From NCBI GenBank assembly GCA_046546095.1, contig JBKGYK010000040.1:1-28482 (forward strand): a stretch of 28,482 bases of DNA. Reading direction: 5' to 3'. Positions 8,299 through 17,670 of the stretch are shown piece by piece. A model generated the notes under the pieces. The model was not told where the DNA came from. It saw nothing but the letters and a program-made list of their open reading frames with translations, and did no database searches. A program made the translations under genes and the position numbers. Every line of letters begins with the position of its first letter. Positions within the stretch are counted from its first letter, which is position 1. Origin of the DNA: JAQIBY01 sp046546095 (GTDB lineage Bacteria; Bacteroidota; Bacteroidia; Bacteroidales; ML635J-15).

Positions 8299-9321
8299 CT
8301 ATTCCGCCTTATCACTACCAGTTCCGGATTCATCCGGCATATCGATATATGTTTCAAGCAGAATGGATTCACTTTCGGGAACAAAGCTGACTTCCATCAG
8401 CTCATAGGGCAGCAATACAGTTTCTCCCTTCTCCATTGAAATACTTCCATGCTCCCACTTCAGCTTCAGTTTTCCCTTGACGCAGATGAGCACAACAAAA
8501 GAATTGCAGGACACATAGGATTTGGTCATATTCGTTTCCAGGTGAATGTAATTGCTTACAAAGTGCTCTGAAGAGATGATTCTGACAGGTTTATCCATTT
8601 CATCGCGATAATCTGTACGGGCTTTATCCACCGGGGAATAATCGATAACATCCCTGGCGAGTTCTGTGTGGAGTTCCCTGCCTTTGCCCTGTTTGTCTTT
8701 TCTGTCCCAGTCATATACACGATATGTAATATCGCTTGTTTGCTGAATTTCGGCAAAGAGAATGCCTTTTCCGGTTGCATGAATCCTTCCTGCGGGAATA
8801 AAAAACACATCACCTGCTTTCACTTCGGTAAAATTCAGGACTTCCACAATTCGGTTATCGTTAAGACGTGCCACAAACTCTTCTTTGGATATCTCCTGAT
8901 TAAATCCCGAGATCAGTTCTGAACCGGGGTCTGCCTGGATGACATACCACATTTCGGTTTTGCCGTAGGCATTGTGTCGTTTTCGTGCTGTTTCATCACC
9001 GGGATGCACTTGCACAGAAAGATTATCATTGGCATCAATGAATTTTATAAGTAAGGGGAACTCATTGCCAAACTTGTCGTACACCTGAGGTCCAAGCAGA
9101 TCTCCCATGTATATTTCGATCAGTTCCTGCAGGTTATTGCCTTTGAGAAAACCGTTGGCAAGCACAGAAATATTATCCTGTACGGCACTGATTTCCCAGG
9201 ATTCTCCTGCATTTTCAGGTGCATCGGTTTTATTCAGGATGGTTTTGAGTTTTTCTCCGCCCCATATTTTGGTTTTGTATATGGGTTCAAATTTCATTGG
9301 ATACAGGGAGCGTTCTTTCAT
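8299..9321 (-). CDS. manA: mannose-6-phosphate isomerase, class I
   Basis: This cupin-fold zinc enzyme interconverts mannose 6-phosphate and fructose 6-phosphate, supplying mannose for surface glycans or taking up mannose into glycolysis. Zinc ligands are visible as Gln104 and His106 (SVQVHPGDE), Glu123 (KTEMWYV) and His181 (PAGRIHATGKG); the Arg of SDITYRVYDW (Arg201) matches the family's active-site arginine. The 340-residue length fits the short bacterial type. The start at 9321 is preferred over the Met at residue 9, because the LYPMKFEPIYK segment is conserved near the N-terminus of homologues. The gene is divergent from udk across 133 bp and lies upstream of a long noncoding gap. Confidence 0.92.
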   Translation of the reverse strand: MKERSLYPMKFEPIYKTKIWGGEKLKTILNKTDAPENAGESWEISAVQDNISVLANGFLKGNNLQELIEIYMGDLLGPQVYDKFGNEFPLLIKFIDANDNLSVQVHPGDETARKRHNAYGKTEMWYVIQADPGSELISGFNQEISKEEFVARLNDNRIVEVLNFTEVKAGDVFFIPAGRIHATGKGILFAEIQQTSDITYRVYDWDRKDKQGKGRELHTELARDVIDYSPVDKARTDYRDEMDKPVRIISSEHFVSNYIHLETNMTKSYVSCNSFVVLICVKGKLKLKWEHGSISMEKGETVLLPYELMEVSFVPESESILLETYIDMPDESGTGSDKAE

Positions 9322-9454
9322 CTGAGTGCTGATTTATTTATGGCTACCGTCATTATTTTTACAATGTGATTAAAAAAATTACGATTCACCATGCGTTTCA
9401 AAAATTCTTTATATCTTGAATCAAAATTAACAAAACAGAAGATTAATACAAAGT

Positions 9455-10069
9455 ATGCTGATTGTTGGAATAGCAGGTGGTACAGGCTCAGGAAAAACCA
9501 CAGTGGTAAAAAAAATCGCAGAAAATCTGCCGGAAGGTGAGATTGTATTGATACCTCAGGACTCATATTATAAAGATAACAGTCATCTTCCGCTGAAGGA
9601 GCGCCAGAAAATAAATTTTGATCATCCCAATTCCATTGAATGGTCATTATTGAAGAAGCACATTCAATTGCTGCAGGCGGGTGAGCATGTGGGTCAGCCC
9701 ATTTATTCCTACCTCACATGCACACGTGCAGAAGAGACCATAAAGGTTGAACCGAAGAAGGTCATCATTATAGAAGGAATTCTGTGTCTCAGCGATCCGG
9801 AGTTGCGGAATATGATGGATTTAAAAGTGTTTGTTCATGCAGATGCGGACGACCGGCTGACACGGGTTGTACGGCGGGACATTGTGGAGCGGGGAAGATC
9901 AATAAACACGGTGCTGGACCGGTATGAAAAGACAGTTAAACCATCACACCTTCAGTTTATTGAGCCAACCAAGAAATATGCTGACATCATTGTACCACAG
10001 GGTGGTGAGAATAAAATTGCCATTGACATATTAACCCATTTTATCAACCGAAATTTAAATCTTTATTGA
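9455..10069 (+). CDS. udk: uridine kinase
   Basis: Udk phosphorylates uridine or cytidine to the monophosphate in pyrimidine salvage. The 204-residue protein opens with the P-loop GGTGSGKTT at residues 8-16 and keeps the family's DSYY segment, the NFDHPNS segment, and the VIIIEGIL strand. Length is normal. The gene is followed after a single nucleotide by the exonuclease gene, so the two are probably translated from one message. The 133-bp gap to manA should hold divergent promoters, but no candidate there was convincing. Confidence 0.93.
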   Translation: MLIVGIAGGTGSGKTTVVKKIAENLPEGEIVLIPQDSYYKDNSHLPLKERQKINFDHPNSIEWSLLKKHIQLLQAGEHVGQPIYSYLTCTRAEETIKVEPKKVIIIEGILCLSDPELRNMMDLKVFVHADADDRLTRVVRRDIVERGRSINTVLDRYEKTVKPSHLQFIEPTKKYADIIVPQGGENKIAIDILTHFINRNLNLY

Positions 10070-10070
10070 T

Positions 10071-10787
10071 ATGTACGACATTCCTTTAAGCAACATTTTG
10101 TTTTTTGATATTGAAACTGTTCCCGGAACCCCTGAATTCACTGATCTGCCGGAAAACATGCAAAAGTTGTGGGACAAAAAATCCATCTATTTCAGAAAGG
10201 AAGAGGAGACAGCCGGGGATGTATATCAGCGGGCCGGCATTTACGCTGAGTTTGGCAAAATCGTATGCATTTCTGTTGGCCACATCAATCTGAAGAACGG
10301 AGAAAAGCAGATGCGGCTGAAATCCTATTACGGTGATGATGAAAAAGCATTGCTTGAAAATTTTTCAGGCATGCTTGAGAAATTTTGTCGCAGCGGGGAA
10401 AAATACCTGTGCGGACACAACAGTGCGGAGTTTGATATCCCTTATGTTGCACGACGTATGCTTGTCAACCAGGTTCCACTGCCCGACCTGTTAAATCTAG
10501 CGGGCAAAAAGCCATGGGAGGTAAAACATCTTGACACCATGCACCTTTGGAAATTCGGAGATTACAAGCATTTTACTTCCCTGGACTTGCTGACCAGTAT
10601 TTTTGGCATTCCCACACCAAAAGATGACATAGACGGTTCACAGGTTGCCGGTGTGTATTACGATGAAAAAGATGTGAAACGCATTGCGAAGTATTGCGAG
10701 AAAGATGTGCTGGCTGTGGCACAGTTATTTTTGCGGTATCGTTACGAAGATCTCATAAAACCGGAACATGCTGAATATTCGGTGTAG
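10071..10787 (+). CDS. DEDDy 3'-5' exonuclease, PolB-exonuclease-like
   Basis: The 238-residue protein has the ribonuclease-H-like exonuclease fold. ExoI is FFDIET (Asp13, Glu15), ExoII is the GHNSAEFDIPYV segment (Asp122), and ExoIII is YCEKD with Tyr208 and Asp212, which places it in the DEDDy class. These four acidic residues bind the two metal ions for stepwise nucleotide removal. It resembles the family described as predicted 3'-5' exonucleases related to the exonuclease domain of PolB. There is no polymerase domain, so it acts alone or in trans; the substrate (DNA or RNA) is unknown. The ATG follows the udk TGA by one nucleotide, which suggests translational coupling. Confidence 0.85.
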   Translation: MYDIPLSNILFFDIETVPGTPEFTDLPENMQKLWDKKSIYFRKEEETAGDVYQRAGIYAEFGKIVCISVGHINLKNGEKQMRLKSYYGDDEKALLENFSGMLEKFCRSGEKYLCGHNSAEFDIPYVARRMLVNQVPLPDLLNLAGKKPWEVKHLDTMHLWKFGDYKHFTSLDLLTSIFGIPTPKDDIDGSQVAGVYYDEKDVKRIAKYCEKDVLAVAQLFLRYRYEDLIKPEHAEYSV

Positions 10788-10827
10788 CACTTATCATATA
10801 TCAAAGTAAAAAGCGGGAACTTAACGC

Positions 10828-11721
10828 ATGAAGAGATTTTTCAACATTTTATTTTACCTGTCCATTGCTGTATTTATCTGGTATCTGACACGGATAGATT
10901 ATCTGGAATTTTCGCGTATACAGATGAATTACTGGTATGTGGGTCTGGCCGTTGCATTTTTATGGGCCGGTTTTTATCTTAGCACCCAGAGCTGGTGGTA
11001 TGCACTTCGGATCCACAACATCCTGATTAGCAGGCGTAAGGCTCTGGCATCTCATGGTTTATCTGTATTTGCCAAGTACATTCCCGGCAAGGTTTGGGTA
11101 ATACTGGGCAGAGCATCATACATTGCAAAAGACACGCCTATATCAGGGAAAGACAGTTCCATCGTTTCCCTGAAGGAGCAATTGATCTACATTCTCTGGG
11201 GCCTGATCATCAGCTTTTTTCCTTTACTCAGGTTTGATAATGCGTGGTACATCCCGGTGCTGGTGTTTTTAACCATGGCAGGTATAGCCTTGTTTTTATT
11301 TCTAAAACCTTTGCATAATCTGATCAGCCGGCTGGTTAAGCGCTGGTTTAAAAAGGAACTGAATATCCCTCTGCTGACGGTAAAAGGTGCTCTGCAAATC
11401 AGTGGATACATCATAGCATACTGGATTTTCTGGATTGCCGGATTTTATCTTTTACTCAAAGGAGTTGATATTGACAATGCCTTTCTTGCTTCATTCATTT
11501 TCCCCATCAGTGTTGTATACGGCATTCTGGCCATTATCATACCGGGAGGCATAGGGGTCAGAGAAGGCATCATTGTCAGTTTGCTTACTTTGATGGGCTG
11601 CGATCTGGCAACAGCTACCAGTTTCAGCATACTGGCCCGCTTATGGTTTATCAGCGGGGAGGTGTTTGTGTTTTTGGCGGCACTGATATATAAGCCCAGA
11701 AAGACCCGGCATCATTTATAA
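10828..11721 (+). CDS. LPG-synthase-TM / flippase-like polytopic membrane protein
   Basis: The 297-residue protein has about eight hydrophobic segments and no catalytic domain. It matches the lysylphosphatidylglycerol-synthase transmembrane (COG0392/UPF0104) family, recognisable from the KYIPGKVWVILGRASYIAK-like stretch at about 88-106 and the PGGIGVREG segment near 240. Members have been linked to lipid flipping or to transmembrane steps of glycolipid synthesis, but most are uncharacterised. It lies 40 nt after the exonuclease gene on the same strand and overlaps the oppositely oriented glycosyltransferase gene by 10 bp at the 3' ends. Its company of glycosyltransferases suggests a role in moving a lipid-linked sugar (inference). 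Confidence 0.75.
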   Translation: MKRFFNILFYLSIAVFIWYLTRIDYLEFSRIQMNYWYVGLAVAFLWAGFYLSTQSWWYALRIHNILISRRKALASHGLSVFAKYIPGKVWVILGRASYIAKDTPISGKDSSIVSLKEQLIYILWGLIISFFPLLRFDNAWYIPVLVFLTMAGIALFLFLKPLHNLISRLVKRWFKKELNIPLLTVKGALQISGYIIAYWIFWIAGFYLLLKGVDIDNAFLASFIFPISVVYGILAIIIPGGIGVREGIIVSLLTLMGCDLATATSFSILARLWFISGEVFVFLAALIYKPRKTRHHL

Positions 11722-12812
11722 AGCCGCTCATTATCCTGGATATCCATCCACATAGCAAAAAGCAAAGACTGAAATGAAAAGATTATTAAAAAGATAAAAA
11801 TCAGGAGGATAGAATTTGGTGTGGTCTGATTGACCGTAAAAGCATTGTCAAGAATATAAACAAGAAAGGGCACAGAGGCAGCAAACAACAAGAAAGAAAA
11901 AGTGTAAAGCAAAAACAAGGGGTGGAAGTTTCTGACAAAATATTTCTGCCACAAGCGTTTAAAAAATGACCGCAGCAACAGCCATGATATTTTCGGTATC
12001 ACTTTACGGATTTTCATTTTGCTTTGTTCGCCAACACGATAAACAGGTTTAATGGGTATTTCTCTGAGTGTACTACCGGCGATGTTGAGTTTAACAAGCA
12101 TATCATTGGGCATGCCGTAGCGCGGATAAATTTTGTACAGCTCAATCGACTTAAGTGCTGGCAGTGATATGGCAGTGTAACCAGTCTGTGTATCAGAAAT
12201 GCGCCAGTAACCGGAGGCAATTTTTGTCAGGATAGAGAGGACCGAGTTTCCAAAAAACCTGTGGCGTGGAATAACCATGCGTGCGGAAGGGTGAATGAGC
12301 CTGTTTCCTTTAACGTAATCCACACCTTCGTCGATAACGGGCATGCAGATGGCTTCCAGTTCGGATGGATCCATTTGCCCGTCGCCTGCCATAACCGCCG
12401 TGCAGTCGATATTCATGTCTTTGCACCACTTGTAACCGGTAGCAATGGCAGCCCCTACACCGCCATTATCGATATGATTGATCAGAATGATGCGATCTTT
12501 GTCGGGCGTATTGTTGACAATTTCAGAGCGGGTAAACCAGGCTTTTTCTTTTTCAGCCATCTCGGCCATCACCATTTCAGCTTCGTTGTAGCGGTTACGT
12601 TCAGGACGAAATGGTTTTATGCGTGAGTTTTCATAATTATGCTCATCGGAATCTATAATCTGCTTTACAACCTGCCCTGTTTTATCTTTGGATTTATCAT
12701 TGACAATGACAATGCGATCCACAAAATCCGGCATGGAATCGATTACCATTTTTATCTGATTTTCCTCGTTGTAAGCAGGCACAACGACAGCTATGGTTTT
12801 ATTTTTGAGCAT
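11712..12812 (-). CDS. GT2 polyprenyl-phosphate glycosyltransferase (DPM/GtrB-like)
   Basis: The GT-A domain starts with VVVPAYNEENQI (9-20), has VNDKSKD at 38-43 and the metal-binding GDGQMD at 143-148, followed by DTQTGYTAI. The C-terminus carries two membrane helices (about 285-315 and 332-358). Such enzymes load a sugar from a nucleotide donor onto polyprenyl phosphate at the inner leaflet. Compared with usual DPM-like enzymes there is an extra, highly charged segment of about 55 residues (52-108) between the second strand and the GGVGAAIATGY helix. It is the second gene of a two-gene operon, starting 3 nt after the stop of the GT-C-like gene, which is the likely user of its lipid-linked sugar. 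The sugar is unknown. Confidence 0.85.
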   Translation of the reverse strand: MLKNKTIAVVVPAYNEENQIKMVIDSMPDFVDRIVIVNDKSKDKTGQVVKQIIDSDEHNYENSRIKPFRPERNRYNEAEMVMAEMAEKEKAWFTRSEIVNNTPDKDRIILINHIDNGGVGAAIATGYKWCKDMNIDCTAVMAGDGQMDPSELEAICMPVIDEGVDYVKGNRLIHPSARMVIPRHRFFGNSVLSILTKIASGYWRISDTQTGYTAISLPALKSIELYKIYPRYGMPNDMLVKLNIAGSTLREIPIKPVYRVGEQSKMKIRKVIPKISWLLLRSFFKRLWQKYFVRNFHPLFLLYTFSFLLFAASVPFLVYILDNAFTVNQTTPNSILLIFIFLIIFSFQSLLFAMWMDIQDNERLYK

Positions 12813-12815
12813 AAA

Positions 12816-14606
12816 TCAATGATTTTGGGTTTGCAAATGCATATACATGATATCAACATAATACATGTCTTCAAGTGATATGCCCCTTTTTTGGGCCTTT
12901 TCTTTAATTTTTTCCGGCCATTCCTGATGTGAATTGATGAATTTGGTTTGCTTCTGTATGTAATCCTTCAGCGAAAATTTATAAACTGCTCCATGGTTCT
13001 TTTCTGTTTTCCCCACCAATTCGTAAAATGTCAATGTTTTTTGTTTTAAATCGCTGTATTTTTCATTGTTTAAAAAATTATAATGTCCATACACAACCAC
13101 ATAATCGATGGGTCGAATACTTCCCTCATCTGAACCCGGGAACCAGTTTATCTCAATATCGGAAGGAGAATTCACCCCTAAGTATGATCTGGGAGCTTCA
13201 TCATAATTCCATACAACAGGAAAATGTCCAACGTTCTGAGGTGAATTCAGACAAACAAGTGGTTTTTCAGCACCTGCGTAACATCCATAATGTACATTAT
13301 TCCACATTTCGTGGCATCGTAAAGTAATATAGGAAGAGTTTGGTTCCATTAAATCCTGGGTCTGCATAAAATCTGCAATTAATTGGTTTTGTTTTTCAAA
13401 CGGAAGCTTTCTTACATTATACATGCCGACACTATAAACAATTACTGACACCACAATCAGAATGTGAATCCATTTTGGATAGTTTTGTATGGCAAGAAAT
13501 GTAACACAGGAAAAAAGAAAAAACACCAGAATCCTGTTTGAAACATTGCCAGTCCCGAATGTATTGGGAAAAACAAAATAAAAAACCAATATAACAAGAC
13601 TTATCAATCCCCAGAAATAGACATATCTTTGTTTATCATCTGATTCCGGAGTATTACGGTGCTTTTGAACGATTGCATAAACAAGGGCAATAAGTAGCAG
13701 CGAAGCCATAACCCAAAAGAAAAATACATTCCAGGGGCCCTCTTTTTCATGAGTAAAGCCAACCAGTATAGACAAATTCGTGAATGTCTGCCATAATTCT
13801 GAGAAAGGTTTACTTACAACCTCACCAAGGCTTGTTCCTTTATTCAGAGTAAAGACATGTCTAACATACATAACAGCCAGCACGAGTGCAGGCAATAATG
13901 CCAGCAAAGTTTTGAAAATCTTTGTTATACCAGGTTTAAGATGAATTTTTCGGGTTTTGATCAAGGTAAATACCTGATCAAAAACAAGCCATCCGAATAC
14001 AACAGCAAGTGTGAAGGTAAAAACAATCATATGTGAGAGAAAGGCTAACAAAAACAATAAGCCAAGTACAAGCCAGTGTTTTGTCTGCATGCTTTTTATG
14101 TGTCGGAAAAAATATCCCAGCAACAGAAGCACAATAGGCCAGGCTATAATAAATGCATAATATCCCATAAAATAATAACCATTGTAAACAACAGGTAGTA
14201 TCAGAATTGTTGTGTACAATGCCCGTGAATTGAAAGACCGAATCATATAGCGAAACAACATAGGTGTTGCTATCAAATAGATTAATAAAAACAACTTATC
14301 CGATAGCCAGGCAGGTAGAATCAGGTTAAACGAACTCAGCAAAGTATGAGCTGTCCAGTAACCAACAGGCACTTCATTGATTTCAAAAAAACTTCGGATG
14401 AAATCGTTTCCCTTAAGTATCTGCCCGATGACATTGGAATTATACAGATGTTGGGCACCATCAAGTGACGGGGTGTACTTAAAAAGAAAAAGGTAGGCTG
14501 CATTCAATATTGTCAGGAACAAAACAATGAAAAACTCCACTTTTGCCTGGCGGAAAAAATGAAGAATAACACGGAATGCCGAATAGTTTTTAAATTTAGA
14601 TGTCAT
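12816..14606 (-). CDS. polytopic GT-C-like membrane protein, probable glycosyltransferase
   Basis: The 596-residue protein has roughly ten to twelve hydrophobic helices in residues 20-420 and a soluble C-terminal part of about 170 residues. The loop after the first helix contains TPSLDGAQHLYN (45-56); an acidic residue in this first outer loop (Asp49) is where GT-C glycosyltransferases keep their catalytic base. I recognise the fold type, not a named family. In the outer membrane leaflet such proteins transfer sugars from polyprenyl-phosphate carriers, and the next gene makes just such a carrier. A good promoter lies at 14639-14669. The coding sequence is visibly more AT-rich than the redox genes at the left of the window, as is common for exchanged surface-glycan genes. 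Confidence 0.65.
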   Translation of the reverse strand: MTSKFKNYSAFRVILHFFRQAKVEFFIVLFLTILNAAYLFLFKYTPSLDGAQHLYNSNVIGQILKGNDFIRSFFEINEVPVGYWTAHTLLSSFNLILPAWLSDKLFLLIYLIATPMLFRYMIRSFNSRALYTTILILPVVYNGYYFMGYYAFIIAWPIVLLLLGYFFRHIKSMQTKHWLVLGLLFLLAFLSHMIVFTFTLAVVFGWLVFDQVFTLIKTRKIHLKPGITKIFKTLLALLPALVLAVMYVRHVFTLNKGTSLGEVVSKPFSELWQTFTNLSILVGFTHEKEGPWNVFFFWVMASLLLIALVYAIVQKHRNTPESDDKQRYVYFWGLISLVILVFYFVFPNTFGTGNVSNRILVFFLFSCVTFLAIQNYPKWIHILIVVSVIVYSVGMYNVRKLPFEKQNQLIADFMQTQDLMEPNSSYITLRCHEMWNNVHYGCYAGAEKPLVCLNSPQNVGHFPVVWNYDEAPRSYLGVNSPSDIEINWFPGSDEGSIRPIDYVVVYGHYNFLNNEKYSDLKQKTLTFYELVGKTEKNHGAVYKFSLKDYIQKQTKFINSHQEWPEKIKEKAQKRGISLEDMYYVDIMYMHLQTQNH

Positions 14607-14638
14607 GTTACAAGTTGCAAGTTTGTTTTTATAAAGAA

Positions 14639-14669
14639 CGAAATTAAAACATAACGATTAACAATCAAG
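14639..14669 (-). promoter_or_regulatory. promoter of the GT-C / GT2 operon
   Basis: On the minus strand CTTG (14666-14669) and TAATTTCG (14639-14646) are 19 nt apart, close to the Bacteroidota TTTG-N19-21-TAnnTTTG pattern. The predicted start of transcription is near 14632, about 25 nt upstream of the ATG at 14606. The divergent MBOAT gene must be served by a separate promoter in the same 144-bp gap; a TAATTTTA at 14702-14709 lacks a matching -33 box. Confidence 0.5.
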
Positions 14670-14750
14670 TCATAATATGAATTATTTCTTTATTTTTTTT
14701 CTAATTTTACGCACTTAAAATGAATATTAAACCCAAGTAGTACCTAACGG

Positions 14751-16166
14751 ATGCTTTTTAACTCACTGGAATATGTACTGTTTCTACCCCTGGTAGTATT
14801 TTTGTATTATCTGACACCGGGGAAATACAGATGGATGTTGTTGCTGGCAGCCAGTTACTATTTTTACATGTGCTGGAAAGTTGAGTACATCATCCTGATT
14901 CTGGCAAGCACGGCTATAGATTATTATGCCGGCATTCGTATGAGCAGAATCAGCCGGAAAAGAAAGCGACGACCTTATCTTATACTGAGTTTAGTGGTAA
15001 ACCTTGGCTTACTGTTTTCATTCAAATATTTCAACTTTTTTACTGATAGCCTTAACCTGGCCTTTGAGCAATTCAACATCATGGCGGAATTGCCTGAACT
15101 GAAAGTTATGTTGCCGGTGGGGATTTCATTTTACACATTTCAGACCCTGAGTTATACCATTGAAGTGTATAAGGGAAATCAACAAGCTGATCATCACCTG
15201 GGGTATTTTGCACTTTATGTTTCTTATTTTCCCCAACTTGTTGCTGGTCCGATTGAGCGATATGACAGGCTTGCACCACAATTGCGCAAAACCACAAAAT
15301 TACGATACAAAAACATTTCCAGGGGCCTCAGGCTGGTGTTGTACGGTTTATTTATCAAGATGGTTATTGCCGACAACCTCGCGATTTATGTGGATCAGAT
15401 ATATGCAACACCTGAGAAATACATGAGCGGTGATTTACTGACCGGGATTTTCTTTTATTCATTTCAGATTTATGCTGATTTCCATGGATACTCCACCATT
15501 GCCATCGGGACAGCTCTTATGATGGGTGTTAATCTGATGAACAACTTTAAAACTCCTTACCTCTCCGCCAATGTCATGGAATTCTGGAAACGCTGGCACA
15601 TTTCATTATCCACCTGGTTCCGTGATTATGTTTACATTCCCCTGGGTGGCAGCCGGGTAAAAACAAAAAGCAGGTGGTGGTTCAACATCATGGCCGTCTT
15701 CCTGATCAGCGGTTTGTGGCACGGTGCTAACTGGACATTTGTATTTTGGGGTGGGATATTTGGAGTGGTCTACCTGATTGAATATCTGATTCGCAAGCTG
15801 TTTAGACCAAGTGAAGTAAAGAAATTTTCTGCAGGGCATTTGATTCGTATTCTGGTCAACTTTCTGATTGTCACCTTTGCATGGATATTTTTCAGAAGCC
15901 AAAGCATTGATGATGCCTTTGGTATGATAAAAAGACTTGGCGGACAATCACCAGATCAAGCCGAAAGCCTGGACATCAAGCTTTACGTGTGGATTTTCCT
16001 TGGATTCTTTATTCTTTCAGATGTGTTATTATACAACAAACGATTTGATAAAATGCTGGACAAATACCACATCATCATGCGTTGGATAATTTATGCAATT
16101 TTGATCTGGGCAGTGATCGTCTATGCAGGTATTGCAAAAAATCCATTCATCTATTTCCAATTTTAA
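14751..16166 (+). CDS. MBOAT O-acyltransferase (AlgI/PatA-like)
   Basis: The 471-residue integral membrane protein carries the AlgI-type signatures: LPVGISFYTFQTLSY at 121-135, SYFPQLVAGPIER near 158-170, FWKRWHISLSTWFRDY near 278-293 with His283, and SGLWHGANW at 320-328 with His324, the conserved histidine needed for acyl transfer. It ends in PFIYFQF, as does the second MBOAT of the window. Family members carry an acyl group, usually acetyl, across the membrane for O-acylation of polysaccharides in the periplasm, using a partner SGNH protein. That partner is the next gene, one nucleotide downstream. The glycan modified here is unknown; the neighbours suggest a surface polysaccharide. Confidence 0.9.
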   Translation: MLFNSLEYVLFLPLVVFLYYLTPGKYRWMLLLAASYYFYMCWKVEYIILILASTAIDYYAGIRMSRISRKRKRRPYLILSLVVNLGLLFSFKYFNFFTDSLNLAFEQFNIMAELPELKVMLPVGISFYTFQTLSYTIEVYKGNQQADHHLGYFALYVSYFPQLVAGPIERYDRLAPQLRKTTKLRYKNISRGLRLVLYGLFIKMVIADNLAIYVDQIYATPEKYMSGDLLTGIFFYSFQIYADFHGYSTIAIGTALMMGVNLMNNFKTPYLSANVMEFWKRWHISLSTWFRDYVYIPLGGSRVKTKSRWWFNIMAVFLISGLWHGANWTFVFWGGIFGVVYLIEYLIRKLFRPSEVKKFSAGHLIRILVNFLIVTFAWIFFRSQSIDDAFGMIKRLGGQSPDQAESLDIKLYVWIFLGFFILSDVLLYNKRFDKMLDKYHIIMRWIIYAILIWAVIVYAGIAKNPFIYFQF

Positions 16167-16167
16167 T

Positions 16168-17667
16168 ATGAAAGAGCTGAAGAAAATATCGATCAGACTT
16201 TTGGTACTTGTACTTTTACTTGTGCTCTTGAACATAGGATACAAAAAACTGTATTACAATAATTACAAGGACATAAATACTGAATTTGTGGAAATTCTGG
16301 ACAAAGTCAGCCCCAGCTGCAAAGTATTGTATGTAGGCGAATCCAGCAATTTAACCACACGAAAGGATGATACAGATAAACGATGGATTCATGAGTTTAT
16401 TTCAGCATGTTACCCTGAGATTGAATTTTGCGACATTACAAAACCTGCAAGTCATGCAGGAACATACTACGCCTTTCTCAGAGCATTGCCCGCAGATCAT
16501 AATATTGAAACAGTGATAGTCACGCTCAATCTCAGGTCGTTTAATACAGTCTGGATACATAGTCAGCTTGAGACCAATTTGCAGAAAAATGCCCTGATGA
16601 TTCAACCATACCCCCCGCTGGTCAACAGAATGATGCTCAGCCTCAAGACTTATGATGAATACAGCGATGAAGAAACCACAGCCATGGTTATGGATGACTG
16701 GGAAAATGATCCCTTGCCGGTTCCGGATGACTTTCCCCACAAAAATGTGCAGAAATGGGATAAGTGGATAGCAACACATGGCATCAAAGACAGCAGCGGG
16801 AAAAAAGATCCGGACAAAACAATTCTGGCTTGCCATTACGTGAAAGGCTACGCATTTCAGATCGACACCTTGAACAACCCCAGAATTAAGGATTTCAACA
16901 AGATTGTAAAGCTGGCAAACAAACGCAACTGGAATCTGGTATTTAACCTGATGGCTGAAAATGTTGACAAAGCCAATGAGCTATTGGGCAATGACCTAAT
17001 CAACATCATGGACTATAACGTAGATTTACTTGTTGATTATTACAGTCGCAGGGGTGTAACTGTTGTTAATAATTTCAGAAATGTGAGGAATGATCAGTTT
17101 ATCAATCAAAAGTGGACAACTGAACATTATGCTGAAATTGGCAGAAAATCTGTTGCAAAATGCGTAGCTGACTCGCTAAAGAAGTTTTACCCGGACCAGT
17201 ATAAAAACAGGTTAAAATCAGGAAATATTCAATTTTTCAATGATTACGAAAGCGAAAAAAGTCCTTTCCAGGGGAAAGCCAACAGGCAGAAAAAATATGC
17301 AGCTGCTGGTAAATTCTCATCCATGGTATCCTTAGACAACAAATACAGCCAGACTGCTGTCATAAACAACAGTAAAGCGAACTATACATCAAACAGCAAA
17401 ATCATGGTTTCAGCGAAACTCTTGGCTCCTACAAAAAATTGCAGTGGCCTTTTTGTTATTGAGGGCAGAAAAAACGGTAAAATTACAGACTGGCGGTCAT
17501 TTGGGATAAAGGAAACCATCGAATCAGAAGAAAGATGGTATAATTTCAATAAACAAATAACTTTTGATAAAAAGCTGCAGGAAGCAGATCAGGTGAAGCT
17601 CTTTTTCATGGCAGAAGAAGATACATTTTACCTGGATAATTTTAAAATTGAGGTTTTTACTAAATAA
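16168..17667 (+). CDS. membrane-anchored SGNH-like partner of the MBOAT acyltransferase
   Basis: The start at 16168 gives 499 residues and places the ATG one nucleotide after the MBOAT stop. An earlier in-frame ATG (16123) would lie inside the MBOAT gene and is not used here. A signal anchor (about 7-24) is followed by a periplasmic domain with SGNH-like blocks: VLYVGESSN at 53-61 (Ser59), LNLRSF at 120-125 (Asn121), and TTEHYAEIGR at 317-326 (His320, with Thr where Asp is usual three positions before). This is the order seen in DltD/AlgJ-type partners that pass acyl groups from the MBOAT protein to the glycan. The last 140 or so residues look like a beta-sandwich, perhaps glycan-binding. Family assignment is by motif and context only. 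Confidence 0.65.
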   Translation: MKELKKISIRLLVLVLLLVLLNIGYKKLYYNNYKDINTEFVEILDKVSPSCKVLYVGESSNLTTRKDDTDKRWIHEFISACYPEIEFCDITKPASHAGTYYAFLRALPADHNIETVIVTLNLRSFNTVWIHSQLETNLQKNALMIQPYPPLVNRMMLSLKTYDEYSDEETTAMVMDDWENDPLPVPDDFPHKNVQKWDKWIATHGIKDSSGKKDPDKTILACHYVKGYAFQIDTLNNPRIKDFNKIVKLANKRNWNLVFNLMAENVDKANELLGNDLINIMDYNVDLLVDYYSRRGVTVVNNFRNVRNDQFINQKWTTEHYAEIGRKSVAKCVADSLKKFYPDQYKNRLKSGNIQFFNDYESEKSPFQGKANRQKKYAAAGKFSSMVSLDNKYSQTAVINNSKANYTSNSKIMVSAKLLAPTKNCSGLFVIEGRKNGKITDWRSFGIKETIESEERWYNFNKQITFDKKLQEADQVKLFFMAEEDTFYLDNFKIEVFTK

Positions 17668-17670
17668 ATT

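Noticed and set aside
9410..9418. TATATCTTG as promoter of udk
   Set aside because: Only a partial -7 match and no convincing -33 TTTG or TTG at the proper spacing.
16123..16167. Upstream ATG for the SGNH-like partner gene
   Set aside because: It lies inside the MBOAT gene and would add residues ahead of a normal signal anchor; the ATG at 16168, one base after the MBOAT stop, is the natural start.
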